Source: JACDBE01 sp963714055 (lineage in GTDB: Bacteria; Actinomycetota; Acidimicrobiia; Spongiisociales; UBA5794). From it: a stretch of 64,000 nt of DNA. Of the stretch, positions 36,152 through 44,666 are shown piece by piece. The stretch's first letter is position 1, and each line of letters opens with the position of its first letter. The notes below the pieces were generated by a model. That model made no database searches and was not told the DNA's origin. It saw only the letters and a program-made list of their open reading frames with translations. The position numbers and the translations under genes were made by a program. Location: the NCBI GenBank assembly GCA_963714055.1, contig OY970227.1, positions 1,488,001-1,552,000 on the forward strand, in the 5' to 3' direction.

Positions 36152-36780
36152 CGAATGCGACGCCCCGGTGTCCCTGCCCAGGTCTCCCCGGGCGGGACGT
36201 CGTCGAGCACGACTGTGCCCATCCCGATCATGGCACCGCCACCGATGGTGACCCCCTCGCGGATGCGGGCACCGGCGCCGACGTAGGCGCCCTCGCCGAT
36301 CGCCACCCCGCCGGCCAGGAGAACCCCGGCGCCGAGGATGGCGTAGTCGCCGACGACGTCGTCGTGGGTGAGGACGACGTTCGGCATGATCCCCACGTGG
36401 CGGCCGATGGCCACCGCATGGGTGGCAACGGTGCCGGCGAACACCACGGTCCCCTCACCGATCTCCACCTCGGTCCCGATGGTGGCGGCGGGGTGGACCA
36501 GCGTCGCATACTGCTCGTGGTCGAGGCCGAGGCGCTCCACGATCATTCGCTTGACGTCGAAGCGGCGTGGGCTCCCTGCCGTGACCACGAATTTGGACGT
36601 GTCGAAGGTCGGCGCCTCGTCGACCGTGCCCAGCACGGGGAGGCCGGCGACCTTGCCGCCGACGAGCTCGGGCGAGTCGTCGAGGAAGCCGAGCGCCTCC
36701 ATGTCGGGTCGCAACGCCTCGAGCAGCGAGGCGGTTTCCCGGCCGAAGCCGCCGGCGCCGATGATCACGATCGAGTGCAC
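36148..36780 (-). CDS. PglD/NeuD-like sugar O/N-acetyltransferase
   Basis: 210 aa from GTG 36780. The N-terminal Rossmann-like domain SIVIIGAGGFGRETASLLEA binds the UDP-amino sugar; the C-terminal left-handed beta-helix hexapeptide repeats run from VHPAATIGTEVEIGEGTVVF to the end, with the catalytic His region NVVLTHDDVVGDYA. PglD acetylates UDP-4-amino sugars during bacillosamine synthesis. Directly preceded by a DegT-type aminotransferase (10-bp gap), the usual partner. No 4,6-dehydratase (PglF) is visible nearby, so the product sugar is uncertain. Confidence 0.9.
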   Translation of the reverse strand: MHSIVIIGAGGFGRETASLLEALRPDMEALGFLDDSPELVGGKVAGLPVLGTVDEAPTFDTSKFVVTAGSPRRFDVKRMIVERLGLDHEQYATLVHPAATIGTEVEIGEGTVVFAGTVATHAVAIGRHVGIMPNVVLTHDDVVGDYAILGAGVLLAGGVAIGEGAYVGAGARIREGVTIGGGAMIGMGTVVLDDVPPGETWAGTPGRRIR

Positions 36781-36790
36781 GACCGAACCC

Positions 36791-37924
36791 CTACGAGGCG
36801 GCGGCGACAACCGCCGTGGCAACCCGCTCGATGTCCGCCTCGGTCATCTGGTGGTACAGCGGCAGGATGATCGAGTTGTCGGTGAGGTAATCGGTGTTGG
36901 GCAGCGGCTCGACCTGGACCCCGGCGAAGGCCGGCTCGCGGTGCGCCGCCATGACCCCACGTCTCGTGGAGATCCCGGCGTCCTGCAGCCGCTGCATCAG
37001 CGCGTCGCGGGCGAGCGGGAACCGCTCGGTGAGGATGACGCTGTACGACTGGTAGTTGGTGGTGCCGTTGATCGGGTCGTCGGGCAGGATCAGCCCCTCG
37101 ACGTGACACAGCGCCTCGGCGTAGCGATCGGCGAGCAGGCGCCGCCGCTCCACCATCGTCCCGATCTTGGCCAGCTGCACCAGGCCGATGGCGGCCTGGA
37201 TGTCGGTCATCCGGTAGTTGAACCCGGTTTCCGAGTAGCTCTCCATGACCACGCCTGCGGTGGTGTGGCGGGCGTAGGCGTTGACGCTCATGCCGTGCTG
37301 GCGGAGCCGCACCATCCGCTCGGCCATCTCGGTGTCGGTGGTGGTGATCATCCCGCCCTCGCCGGTGGTGAGCAGCTTGCGGGGATGGAAGGAGAAGACC
37401 GCCAGCGCCGGCGCGGCGCCGATCGGCTCGCCGCCATAGGTCGAGCCGACGGCGCAGGCGGCGTCCTCGACCAGCACCACGTCGCGGGCGGCGCACAGCT
37501 TGCGCAGGTCCTCGAGCTCGGCGGGCATGCCGACCTGGTGGACGGCGAGCACCACCCGGGTCCGGTCGGTCATCACCGCTTCCACCGTCTCCGCGGTCAC
37601 GTTCTGGGTGACCGGGTCGACGTCGCAGAACACCGGGACGGCCCCGACGTAGCGCGGGGCGTTGGCGGTGGCGATGAACGACAGCGACGGCACCACCACC
37701 TCGTCGCCCGGCTCCAGGTCGAGGGCATGGAGAATGAGGTGGAGCCCGGTGGTGCAGGAGCTGACGGCTACCGCCGCCGGGGCCTTCACCATGGTGGCGA
37801 ACGCCGCCTCGAACTCGGCGACCCTCGGGCCCTGCGCCACCCACCCCGACCGGATGGCCTCGGCCGCCGCCTCGACCTCGGACTCGTCGAACCACGGCTT
37901 CATCACCGGGATCATCTCGGTCAC
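36791..37924 (-). CDS. DegT/DnrJ/EryC1/StrS aminotransferase (PglE/PseC-like)
   Basis: 377 aa PLP enzyme adding an amino group to a nucleotide keto-sugar. Landmarks: MKPWFDESEVEAAAEAIRSG, VSSCTTGLHLILHAL (PLP phosphate site), VVVPSLSFIATANAPRYVG, VEDAACAVGS and FSFHPRKLLTTGEGG (Schiff-base Lys). GTG 37924 overlaps the epimerase stop (GTGA). Works with the PglD-like acetyltransferase downstream (inference from order). Confidence 0.92.
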   Translation of the reverse strand: MTEMIPVMKPWFDESEVEAAAEAIRSGWVAQGPRVAEFEAAFATMVKAPAAVAVSSCTTGLHLILHALDLEPGDEVVVPSLSFIATANAPRYVGAVPVFCDVDPVTQNVTAETVEAVMTDRTRVVLAVHQVGMPAELEDLRKLCAARDVVLVEDAACAVGSTYGGEPIGAAPALAVFSFHPRKLLTTGEGGMITTTDTEMAERMVRLRQHGMSVNAYARHTTAGVVMESYSETGFNYRMTDIQAAIGLVQLAKIGTMVERRRLLADRYAEALCHVEGLILPDDPINGTTNYQSYSVILTERFPLARDALMQRLQDAGISTRRGVMAAHREPAFAGVQVEPLPNTDYLTDNSIILPLYHQMTEADIERVATAVVAAAS

Positions 37925-38889
37925 GATGACACCGCCACGGCTCGTTCCGCACTCCACCAGGCAACCAGGCGGCGCAGACCCTCCTCGAGCGGTACCTCGG
38001 CCTCGAAGCCGAGCAACTCCCGGGCCAGACCGGTGTCGGCCAGACGGCGGGCCACCGGGTTGACCTTGCGCTCCTCGACGAACTCGGCACCGAGCTCGCC
38101 TCCCATGACGGCGACCAGGGCGGCGGCGAGCTCGGACAGGCTGGTCTCCACGCCGCTGGCGATGTTGAAGACCGTGTCGGTGACCGGAGTCTCGGCGGCG
38201 AGGATGCAGGCGCGGGCGATGTCGTCGATGTAGACGAAGTCCATCGTCTGCGAGCCGTCGCCGAAGATGACCGGCGCCTCCCCGGCGGCGATCTTCTCCA
38301 TCCAGCGGATGAGCACCTCGGTGTACACCCCGTGGACGTCCATCCGTGGGCCGTACACGTTGAAGAAGCGCAGGGCGACGTAGTCGAGCCCGTACATGGT
38401 GTGGAAGGCGCGCAGCAGGCCCTCGTTGAAGATCTTGGTGGCGCCGTAGAGCGTCCGGTCATTGTACGGATGGTGGCGCTCGGTGGTCGGGAAGGTCTCG
38501 GCCAGCCCGTAGATGGACGCCGAGGATGCCGCCACCACCTTGGAGACGCCGTTGTCGACCGCCGCCTCGAGCACGTTGTAGGTGCCGTCGGCCATCACCT
38601 CGAGGGCGAGCCTTGGCTCCTCGGCGCACTGGGTGATGCGGATCGCCGCCATGTGGTAGACGACGTCGATCCCTTTCAAGGCGGCGGCCAGGTGGTCCCG
38701 GTCACGGATGTCGCCCTCGACGAAGCTGACCGTGCCACGCTCCATGGCGTCGGCCAGGTTCGCCAGGCGACCCCGCTCGAGGTTGTCGTAGACGACGATC
38801 TCGACGCCGGGGTCGGCGGCGAGCCGGTCGGCGATGGTCGACCCGATGAGGCCGGCGCCGCCGGTGATGAGGGCTCGCTGGTGGGTCAC
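37921..38889 (-). CDS. NAD-dependent epimerase/dehydratase (extended SDR)
   Basis: 322 aa. NAD site ALITGGAGLIGSTIADRL (GxxGxxG), VVYDNLERG, and catalytic Ser plus YxxxK (ASSASIYG, LYGATKIFNE). Close in pattern to UDP-sugar 4-epimerases and GDP/dTDP-sugar dehydratases of polysaccharide loci; the GSQTMDFVYIDDIARA block is standard. GTG 38889 overlaps the aminotransferase stop. The exact reaction cannot be read from the sequence. Confidence 0.9.
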   Translation of the reverse strand: MTHQRALITGGAGLIGSTIADRLAADPGVEIVVYDNLERGRLANLADAMERGTVSFVEGDIRDRDHLAAALKGIDVVYHMAAIRITQCAEEPRLALEVMADGTYNVLEAAVDNGVSKVVAASSASIYGLAETFPTTERHHPYNDRTLYGATKIFNEGLLRAFHTMYGLDYVALRFFNVYGPRMDVHGVYTEVLIRWMEKIAAGEAPVIFGDGSQTMDFVYIDDIARACILAAETPVTDTVFNIASGVETSLSELAAALVAVMGGELGAEFVEERKVNPVARRLADTGLARELLGFEAEVPLEEGLRRLVAWWSAERAVAVSS

Positions 38890-40031
38890 ACGCGCTCCCC
38901 TGCGCCGACGGACACGGACCGGGTCTCGAGGACGGCCTGCCGCAGCGCCGTGGCCACCCGGGCGACCTGGTCGCGGGTGATCTCGGCGAACATCGGCAAC
39001 GACAGCAGCCGGCTCGCCGAGCGCTCGGTGTTGGGGAACGATCCCTCACCCAGGCCCAGGGAGGCATACGCCTCCTGGAGGTGCACCGGCACCGGGTAGT
39101 GGAGCGCCGCTCCGATCCCGGCCTCGTTGAGCGCGGTGAGCACCCGGTCGCGGTCGTCGACCTCGACGACGAAGAGGTGGTAGACCGAGTAGGCGCCGGC
39201 GGGCTCGGGGAAGAGGTCCACCCCGGCGACGTCCTCCAGCTCCTCGTGGTACCACGCCGCCGCCCGGCGCCTCGCCTCCGTCCACCCGGCGAGGTGGGGC
39301 AACTTGATGGACAGGGCGGCGCCGACCATCTCGTGCATGCGGGCGTTGCCGCCCACAACATCGCTGTGGTACTTGACCGCCTGGCCGTGGTTGCGCAGCA
39401 CCTGGAGCTTGGTGGCGAGGGCGTCGTCGGAGGTGGTGACGGCGCCACCCTCACCGGGTGCGCCGAGGTTCTTGCCCGGATAGAACGAGAAGCAGGCCAT
39501 CACCCCGAGTGATCCGACGGGACGGCCCTTGTAGCGGGCCAGGTGGCCCTGGGCGGCGTCCTCGACGACGGCGATGCCGCGCCGCTCGGCCGCCTCGATG
39601 ATGGGGTCCATGTCGGCCGGCTGCCCGTAGAGGTGGACCGGCAGGACGGCGCGCACGCCGGGCTCGTCCATGGCGCGCACCGAGTCCTCCACCGAGATGG
39701 TGCGGGTGTCCGGGTCGCAGTCCACCAGCAGCGGGGTGGCGCCGACGTTGGTCACCGCCTCGGCGGTGGCGATGAAGGTGTTGGCGGGCACGATCACCCG
39801 GTCGCCGTGCCCGATCCCGAGGGCGCGCAGCGCCAGCTCGAGGGCGGCGGTGCCGTTGGAGACGGCGACGGCGTGGGTCGACCCGTGAGCGGCGGCGAAG
39901 GCCTGCTCGAAGGCCTCGACGCGAGGACCGGCGACGAACGCAGTGCTGTCGTAGATCTCGGCCCAGGCGGCGAGGATCTCGTCGCGCAGCGGCCGGTGCT
40001 GCGCCTGCAGGTCGAGGAAGGGGACGGTCAC
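38886..40031 (-). CDS. DegT/DnrJ/EryC1/StrS aminotransferase (WbpE-like)
   Basis: 381 aa. Landmarks: VPFLDLQAQHRPLRDEI, VSNGTAALELALRALGIG, VIVPANTFIATAEAV, VEDAAQGHLARYKGR and FSFYPGKNLGAPGEGG (PLP Lys). The DLxAQ start and GKNLGAPGEGG are typical of WbpE/FdtB-type enzymes forming 3-amino sugars. It sits two bases after an acetyltransferase and after a WbpB-like oxidoreductase, which together match the WbpB-WbpE-WbpD route to UDP-2,3-diacetamido uronic acids. Confidence 0.92.
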   Translation of the reverse strand: MTVPFLDLQAQHRPLRDEILAAWAEIYDSTAFVAGPRVEAFEQAFAAAHGSTHAVAVSNGTAALELALRALGIGHGDRVIVPANTFIATAEAVTNVGATPLLVDCDPDTRTISVEDSVRAMDEPGVRAVLPVHLYGQPADMDPIIEAAERRGIAVVEDAAQGHLARYKGRPVGSLGVMACFSFYPGKNLGAPGEGGAVTTSDDALATKLQVLRNHGQAVKYHSDVVGGNARMHEMVGAALSIKLPHLAGWTEARRRAAAWYHEELEDVAGVDLFPEPAGAYSVYHLFVVEVDDRDRVLTALNEAGIGAALHYPVPVHLQEAYASLGLGEGSFPNTERSASRLLSLPMFAEITRDQVARVATALRQAVLETRSVSVGAGERV

Positions 40032-40033
40032 GA

Positions 40034-40567
40034 CTATTTCTCCTTGGCGGTCAAAGGGGCCACGAGGGCCGAATCAGGGGCCGGGCCTACCACCCGGGCG
40101 GGTACTCCGACGGCCAGCATCCCTGCGGGCACGTCCTTGGTGACGACGGCGCCGGCGCCGATGAGGGCGCCCTCGCCGATCTCGATGCCGGCGAGGATGG
40201 TGGCTCCGCTGCCGATCGACGCCCGCCGGCGCACGGTCGTCGTGGTCAGCTCCCAGTCATCGCCGCCCTTGACGGTCCCATCGACCGCGGTCGATCGGGG
40301 GACCAGGTCGTTGGTGAACATGACGCCGTGGCCGACGAAGACCTCGTCCTCGACGGTCACGCCCTCGCACACGAACGAGTGGCTGGAGATCTTGCAGCGG
40401 GCGCCGATGGCGGCGCCCCGCTGAACCTCGACGAACGAGCCGATGGTGGTCTCGTCGCCGACGGTGCAGCCGTAGAGGTTGATGAACGACGAGAGCCTGA
40501 CCCGATCGCCGAGCTGTACGTCGTCGGCGATTGCCTGGTGGCTCCCGGTGAGTTGGCGAGTGGTCAT
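40034..40567 (-). CDS. WbpD-like sugar N-acetyltransferase (left-handed beta-helix)
   Basis: 177 aa hexapeptide-repeat protein: repeats from IADDVQLGDRVRLSSFINLY through GCTVGDETTIGSFVEVQRGA, CKISSHSFVCEGVTVEDEVF and ASIGSGATILAGIEIGEGAL. Matches WbpD, which acetylates UDP-GlcNAc(3NH2)A. No N-terminal Rossmann domain, unlike the PglD-like enzyme downstream. 47 bp after the WbpB-like gene and 2 bp before the aminotransferase. Confidence 0.92.
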   Translation of the reverse strand: MTTRQLTGSHQAIADDVQLGDRVRLSSFINLYGCTVGDETTIGSFVEVQRGAAIGARCKISSHSFVCEGVTVEDEVFVGHGVMFTNDLVPRSTAVDGTVKGGDDWELTTTTVRRRASIGSGATILAGIEIGEGALIGAGAVVTKDVPAGMLAVGVPARVVGPAPDSALVAPLTAKEK

Positions 40568-40614
40568 GCGGGCTTTCTGTGTGTGGATCGAACGGTCGGA
40601 CGGTCGAAGGCCGG

Positions 40615-41637
40615 TCAGATGGTGACCGGCGAACCGCCGGCGGCCATGCTGCGGCTGGCGGCGTCGAGCATCTCGAGCACCCGGACGCCTGCCCATCCGT
40701 CGGTTGCCGGCTTGCTGCGGTTCTCGATGCTCATGCGGAACTCGGCGACCATGGCCCCCAGCGCCTCGGTCTCGGGGAGGGCCGGGGCCACCATGTCACC
40801 GATCCGGTACGACACGAGCGCCTCACGGCGCTCACGCTCGGAGAGATCCCCGAGCTGGGCACCCGACTCGTAGATGCTGAGTCGCTGCGCCGGCTTGGTG
40901 TCGTCCCACATCAGCATCTTGTCCGACCCGCCGATGATGATGGTGCGGATCTTGACCGGGCTCAGCCAGTTGAGGTGGACGTGGGCGATGGCGCCGTCGC
41001 TCATCTGCAGGGTCACGTAGGCGACGCAGGCGTGGCCCACTCCGAGCGGGTCGGAGCCGACCGCGGTCACCGAGACCGGCCGCACCCCGTCGGGCAGGAT
41101 GTAGTCGATGATCGAGAAGTCGTGCGGTGCCAGGTCCCAGATGACGTCGACGTCGGCCTGGACCAATCCGAGGTTGACCCTCACCGAGTCGTAATAGCGG
41201 AATCTGCCGATGTCCCCCGACTGCACCAGGTGGCGGATCTTGGCGACCGTGCTCGTGTAGCAGAAGGTGTGGTCGGTCATCAGGACGGCACCGGCGGCGT
41301 CGGCCATCTCGGCGATGGCGCGACCGGCATCGAGGCTCGATGCCAGCGGCTTCTCGATGAGCATGTCCTTGCCGGCGGCGATACACGCCTCGGCGATGCC
41401 GGCATGGGTGCGGGCCGGGGTGGCGATGGCGACCCCGTCGACGTCGGGGTCGGCAAGGACCTCGGCCAGGTCGCCGGTGACCCCCTGGACGCCATACCGG
41501 CCTGCCAGCCTGGCGGCGCGGTCGGTGTCGACGTCACAGACCCACCGGACCGTGGACCCCTCGTCGGCGGTGAAGTTGCGGACCAGATTCGGCCCCCAAT
41601 ACCCGGCGCCCACCACGGCGATCCCTACCTGACTCAT
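40615..41637 (-). CDS. WbpB-like Gfo/Idh/MocA sugar-nucleotide dehydrogenase
   Basis: 340 aa. GIAVVGAGYWGPNLVRNF (Rossmann), MLIEKPLASS (EKP) and DVIWDLAPHDFSIIDYIL (catalytic His) identify the family; WbpB oxidises the C3 hydroxyl of UDP-GlcNAcA so WbpE can aminate it. The start was set to ATG 41637 because GAGGAG lies 7 nt upstream and overlaps the earlier in-frame ATG at 41652. First gene of the eight-gene coupled operon down to 33.4 kb. Paralogous to the Gfo domain at 25-26.5 kb. Confidence 0.9.
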   Translation of the reverse strand: MSQVGIAVVGAGYWGPNLVRNFTADEGSTVRWVCDVDTDRAARLAGRYGVQGVTGDLAEVLADPDVDGVAIATPARTHAGIAEACIAAGKDMLIEKPLASSLDAGRAIAEMADAAGAVLMTDHTFCYTSTVAKIRHLVQSGDIGRFRYYDSVRVNLGLVQADVDVIWDLAPHDFSIIDYILPDGVRPVSVTAVGSDPLGVGHACVAYVTLQMSDGAIAHVHLNWLSPVKIRTIIIGGSDKMLMWDDTKPAQRLSIYESGAQLGDLSERERREALVSYRIGDMVAPALPETEALGAMVAEFRMSIENRSKPATDGWAGVRVLEMLDAASRSMAAGGSPVTI

Positions 41638-41950
41638 GTTGTTGCTCCTCATGCGTGCTCATCGAACCGAAAGCTTGAGCGGGTGATGCGTTCCGCGGTG
41701 CGCCCGTCGCCCGGCCGGTGACCCGGCGCGGACGATCAGGGTTGAGCCACAAGCGGAGATGGCGGCGTGTGTCCCCCACACGCTCCCGAGAACGTCCCTA
41801 CGAACGTACTGGGGACAATCTACCGGGTGTGCCCACGGCGGGCTATGCGTCGGAAGACCCAATCTGCAGGGATTTCACGGGCACTTGGACGATCTGCGCC
41901 CTGGGCGACCCGAGGCTAAGGTCCGGCCCCCTTTCCCCCGGAGGCGATCG
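41638..41950. promoter_or_regulatory. 313-bp divergent promoter region
   Basis: Lies between the divergent WbpB-like and beta-helix/RTX genes. It contains a small hairpin GTGTG-TCCCC-CACAC near 41767-41781 and the RBS CGGAGG before 41951. No riboswitch or known operator was recognised; both promoters are presumed here. Confidence 0.45.
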
Positions 41951-43792
41951 ATGCTGCTGGCTCTGCCCTACGCGCGTGGCCCACTTGCCGTGCTCCTCGC
42001 CATGGCCGCCATGGCAATCCCTACCACGGCCAGTGCGCGGGACGCCGCAACGGGCCAGCCGGCTGCCTTGGCTGCGGCCGCCTGTACGAAGACCCTCTCG
42101 CCGGGTGCCGACATCGCATCGAGCATCGAGTCCGCAGCGAACGGGGACGTGATCTGCCTGAACGGCGGCGACTACGGGGACCTGACCATCGGCGCCGAGC
42201 GGGACGGGTACGTGACCGTTCGGTCGGTCACTCCCCACTCCGCCAGATTCGACGAGATCGCACTGGACAACGCCGCGTTCATTCGCCTCGAGCATCTGCA
42301 TGTCGAGGACACCATCTCGAGTGGGCTCGACAACACGAGCAACATTCAACTGGTCGCCAACGATGTCACCGGGATCGTGATCGAGGCTCCACCGTCCAAC
42401 TCCTCCGGACCCGGCCCTTCCAACTGGACCATCGAGTACAACCACATCCACGACTGCGACGGCCACTGCGTGGCGCTGGTCTCGGATGACCCCGATGACT
42501 ACTGGCCGGTGTCGGACATCACGGTGCGAGGAAACCGGATCGGTCCGATGGCAGGTGGGGAGGACGCGATCAGGCTTCACAACTTCCGTGACGTGCTCAT
42601 CGAGGACAACGAGATCTTCGGCGTGATCGAGAACGGAGGGCACAACGACTGCCTGCAGTCGGTCTGGGGAGGTGATGGCCTCACGTTCAGGCGCAACTAC
42701 CTTCACGACAACAACTGCCAGACCTTCTTCCTCAAGGATGGACACACTTCGAACATCGTCTTCAGTGACAATCTCTCTGTTCGCAATCGCGACGGAGATG
42801 CCGAGGTCGTTGGACAGATCTGGAATTCGAGCGACGTCTCCATCACGAACAACACGATTTGGGACGAGTCGGCCCTCTATGTCAGATACGGCTCGGTGGC
42901 CGACATCTTCCCTGACGGCCCGGTCGAGAACTACACGGCCTTCAACAACGTCATCGAGAACTTCGTCCCGTACGACGACTTCGAGACGGATGACAATCGC
43001 GCCGGGATCTTCACCGACCCCGATGTGCTCGATGAGGACTTCAACCTATTCGGCGGTGGCTGGACCTGGGTCCCTGAGCACATGGGTGCGCACAGCATCC
43101 AGGACACCACCCCTGCATTCATCAACGCCACCGACAGTGCAGGCGAGGATCTGGCCAGTGGAGACTTCCGCCTGGCGTCACCGATCACCAAGAGCGGTGT
43201 GACATACGATGCCGGGATCACCTGGTTGCTCGCCGGTCGCCGGTTCGGCCCGGACGCCTACGTGGCCCCGACCTGCCAGGGCGCGGCGGCAACGATCATC
43301 GGTACGAGCAGCGCGGACACGCTGGTGGGGACCTCGGGAGCCGATGTCATCGTGGGCCGCGAGGGTAACGACACCATCTCCGGCCTCGGCGGTGGTGACC
43401 TCATCTGCGGCGACGCCGGTAAGGACGTCGTCCTGGGTGGCGCCGGTAAGGACGGGTTGTACGGCGAGGCCGGCGCGGACACGCTGCGAGGTGGCCTCGG
43501 ACCGGACACCGCGGTCGGCGGGATCGGGAACGACTCCGTACATGGCGACAGTGGTCCCGACACGCTCGGCGGCGGCGAAGGCGCCGACGAAGTCCGAGGA
43601 GGCAATGGCGCCGACACCGTAGAGGGCAACGCCGGAGCGGACGACCTGTACGGGGGCAACGCCGACGACGTCCTCTTCGGGCTCGCCGGGATGGACGCCA
43701 TGTTTGGCGGTGCCGGCAATGACGACTGCAACGGCGGGCCCGGCACGGACTCGGCAGACGCCGCCTGCGAGAGCAGATCCTCGGTACCGTGA
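41951..43792 (+). CDS. secreted right-handed beta-helix protein with C-terminal RTX calcium-binding repeats
   Basis: 613 aa from ATG 41951 (GGAGG seven nt upstream). Signal peptide: GPLAVLLAMAAMAIPTTASA with cleavage probably after ASA. Residues ~50-330 form a pectate-lyase-like parallel beta-helix (repeated N-x-I/V units such as NWTIEYNHIHDC, DITVRGNRIGP, VLIEDNEIFG, NIVFSDNLSV, VSITNNTIWD). Residues ~442-605 hold about ten RTX nonapeptide-like repeats (GGxGxDx, for example GREGNDTISG, GGAGKDGLYG). Exported by Sec, probably calcium-stabilised at the cell surface. A lyase or epimerase acting on the locus's polysaccharide is the leading guess; no catalytic residues could be fixed. Confidence 0.88.
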   Translation: MLLALPYARGPLAVLLAMAAMAIPTTASARDAATGQPAALAAAACTKTLSPGADIASSIESAANGDVICLNGGDYGDLTIGAERDGYVTVRSVTPHSARFDEIALDNAAFIRLEHLHVEDTISSGLDNTSNIQLVANDVTGIVIEAPPSNSSGPGPSNWTIEYNHIHDCDGHCVALVSDDPDDYWPVSDITVRGNRIGPMAGGEDAIRLHNFRDVLIEDNEIFGVIENGGHNDCLQSVWGGDGLTFRRNYLHDNNCQTFFLKDGHTSNIVFSDNLSVRNRDGDAEVVGQIWNSSDVSITNNTIWDESALYVRYGSVADIFPDGPVENYTAFNNVIENFVPYDDFETDDNRAGIFTDPDVLDEDFNLFGGGWTWVPEHMGAHSIQDTTPAFINATDSAGEDLASGDFRLASPITKSGVTYDAGITWLLAGRRFGPDAYVAPTCQGAAATIIGTSSADTLVGTSGADVIVGREGNDTISGLGGGDLICGDAGKDVVLGGAGKDGLYGEAGADTLRGGLGPDTAVGGIGNDSVHGDSGPDTLGGGEGADEVRGGNGADTVEGNAGADDLYGGNADDVLFGLAGMDAMFGGAGNDDCNGGPGTDSADAACESRSSVP

Positions 43793-43817
43793 CCCGAGGC
43801 TGGGGCGGTGGCCGCGC

Positions 43818-44666
43818 TCAGCTCAGGCGGTTGCGCGACGAGTCGTCGCGCTGCCAGCGGTACGACTCCAGGTCACCGATGCGTCGCCCTGCCCTCCATC
43901 GGGTGAGGAGTTGGATGACGACGTACACCGGAACGTACGGCCAGAGGCGCAACGGCACTCTGCCGAGCTTGGCGGCCAATGAGTCGGTGCCCTCTCGCTT
44001 GCCGGCCCAGAGGTCCGGGTACGTGCGCTGCAATTCGACGGTGCCCAGCCGGCTCCGGGTCTTGATGTTGACCAGGTCGACCGCACCGGCGGGAGCGGTC
44101 ACCACCGATCGCGCCGCGGTCACCCTGGAGATCTCTCCACGACCGAAGTGGGCGCGGGCATAGCCGTCGTCGGCGATCACGTCGGGGAAGCGGCCGAAGC
44201 GCATCCGGCCGGCCTCCGAGACTGCGTACACGCCCCCTCCCAGATCGCCGGGGACCTGGCCGTGGAGCGCCCGGGAAACCGCGTAGTACGCCCGCACCAC
44301 CACGCTGCTGTGCCTGGTGTCGATCACCACGTCGGGCTCGGCGGCGAGCGCCCCGGGTCGACGGAGCGCCTCGGCGACATCGGTGGCGGAGCGTCCGTCG
44401 AGGGTGACATCGGCGTCGAGGTAGATCCTCGGGTAGCCGGCGGCGACTTCGTCACCGGCATTGAGTGCTGCCACCTTCGAGGCCGGCTCGATCTCGAGCA
44501 CCTGCACGGGCAGGCCGAAGGTGCCGGCGACAGCGGCGGTGTCGTCGCTGCAGCCATTGCAGACGACGAGGACTTCGGCGCCCGGCTCCAACCCTTCGAG
44601 AACCGACCGCAGCGTCGACGCGATGACCGCTTCTTCGTTGTGGGCCGGGATCACGACCGAGATCAT
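43818..44666 (-). CDS. GT2 family glycosyltransferase
   Basis: 282 aa starting MISVVIPAHNEEAVIASTL, with VLVVCNGCSDDTA and RIYLDADVTLDGR (DAD metal site), then LGGGVYAVSEAGRMRFG and IADDGYARAHFG. One hydrophobic segment near residue 245 (LWPYVPVYVVIQLLT). ATG 44666 overlaps the stop of the GT4-GT2 fusion gene. Donor and acceptor unknown. Confidence 0.9.
   Translation of the reverse strand: MISVVIPAHNEEAVIASTLRSVLEGLEPGAEVLVVCNGCSDDTAAVAGTFGLPVQVLEIEPASKVAALNAGDEVAAGYPRIYLDADVTLDGRSATDVAEALRRPGALAAEPDVVIDTRHSSVVVRAYYAVSRALHGQVPGDLGGGVYAVSEAGRMRFGRFPDVIADDGYARAHFGRGEISRVTAARSVVTAPAGAVDLVNIKTRSRLGTVELQRTYPDLWAGKREGTDSLAAKLGRVPLRLWPYVPVYVVIQLLTRWRAGRRIGDLESYRWQRDDSSRNRLS

Noticed and set aside
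41653..41950. Riboswitch (cyclic dinucleotide type) upstream of the beta-helix/RTX gene
   Set aside because: I could not match conserved core sequences; only a short hairpin is certain.
43278..43770. DNA tandem repeat in the RTX region as an independent element
   Set aside because: The periodicity is explained by the RTX nonapeptide codons.
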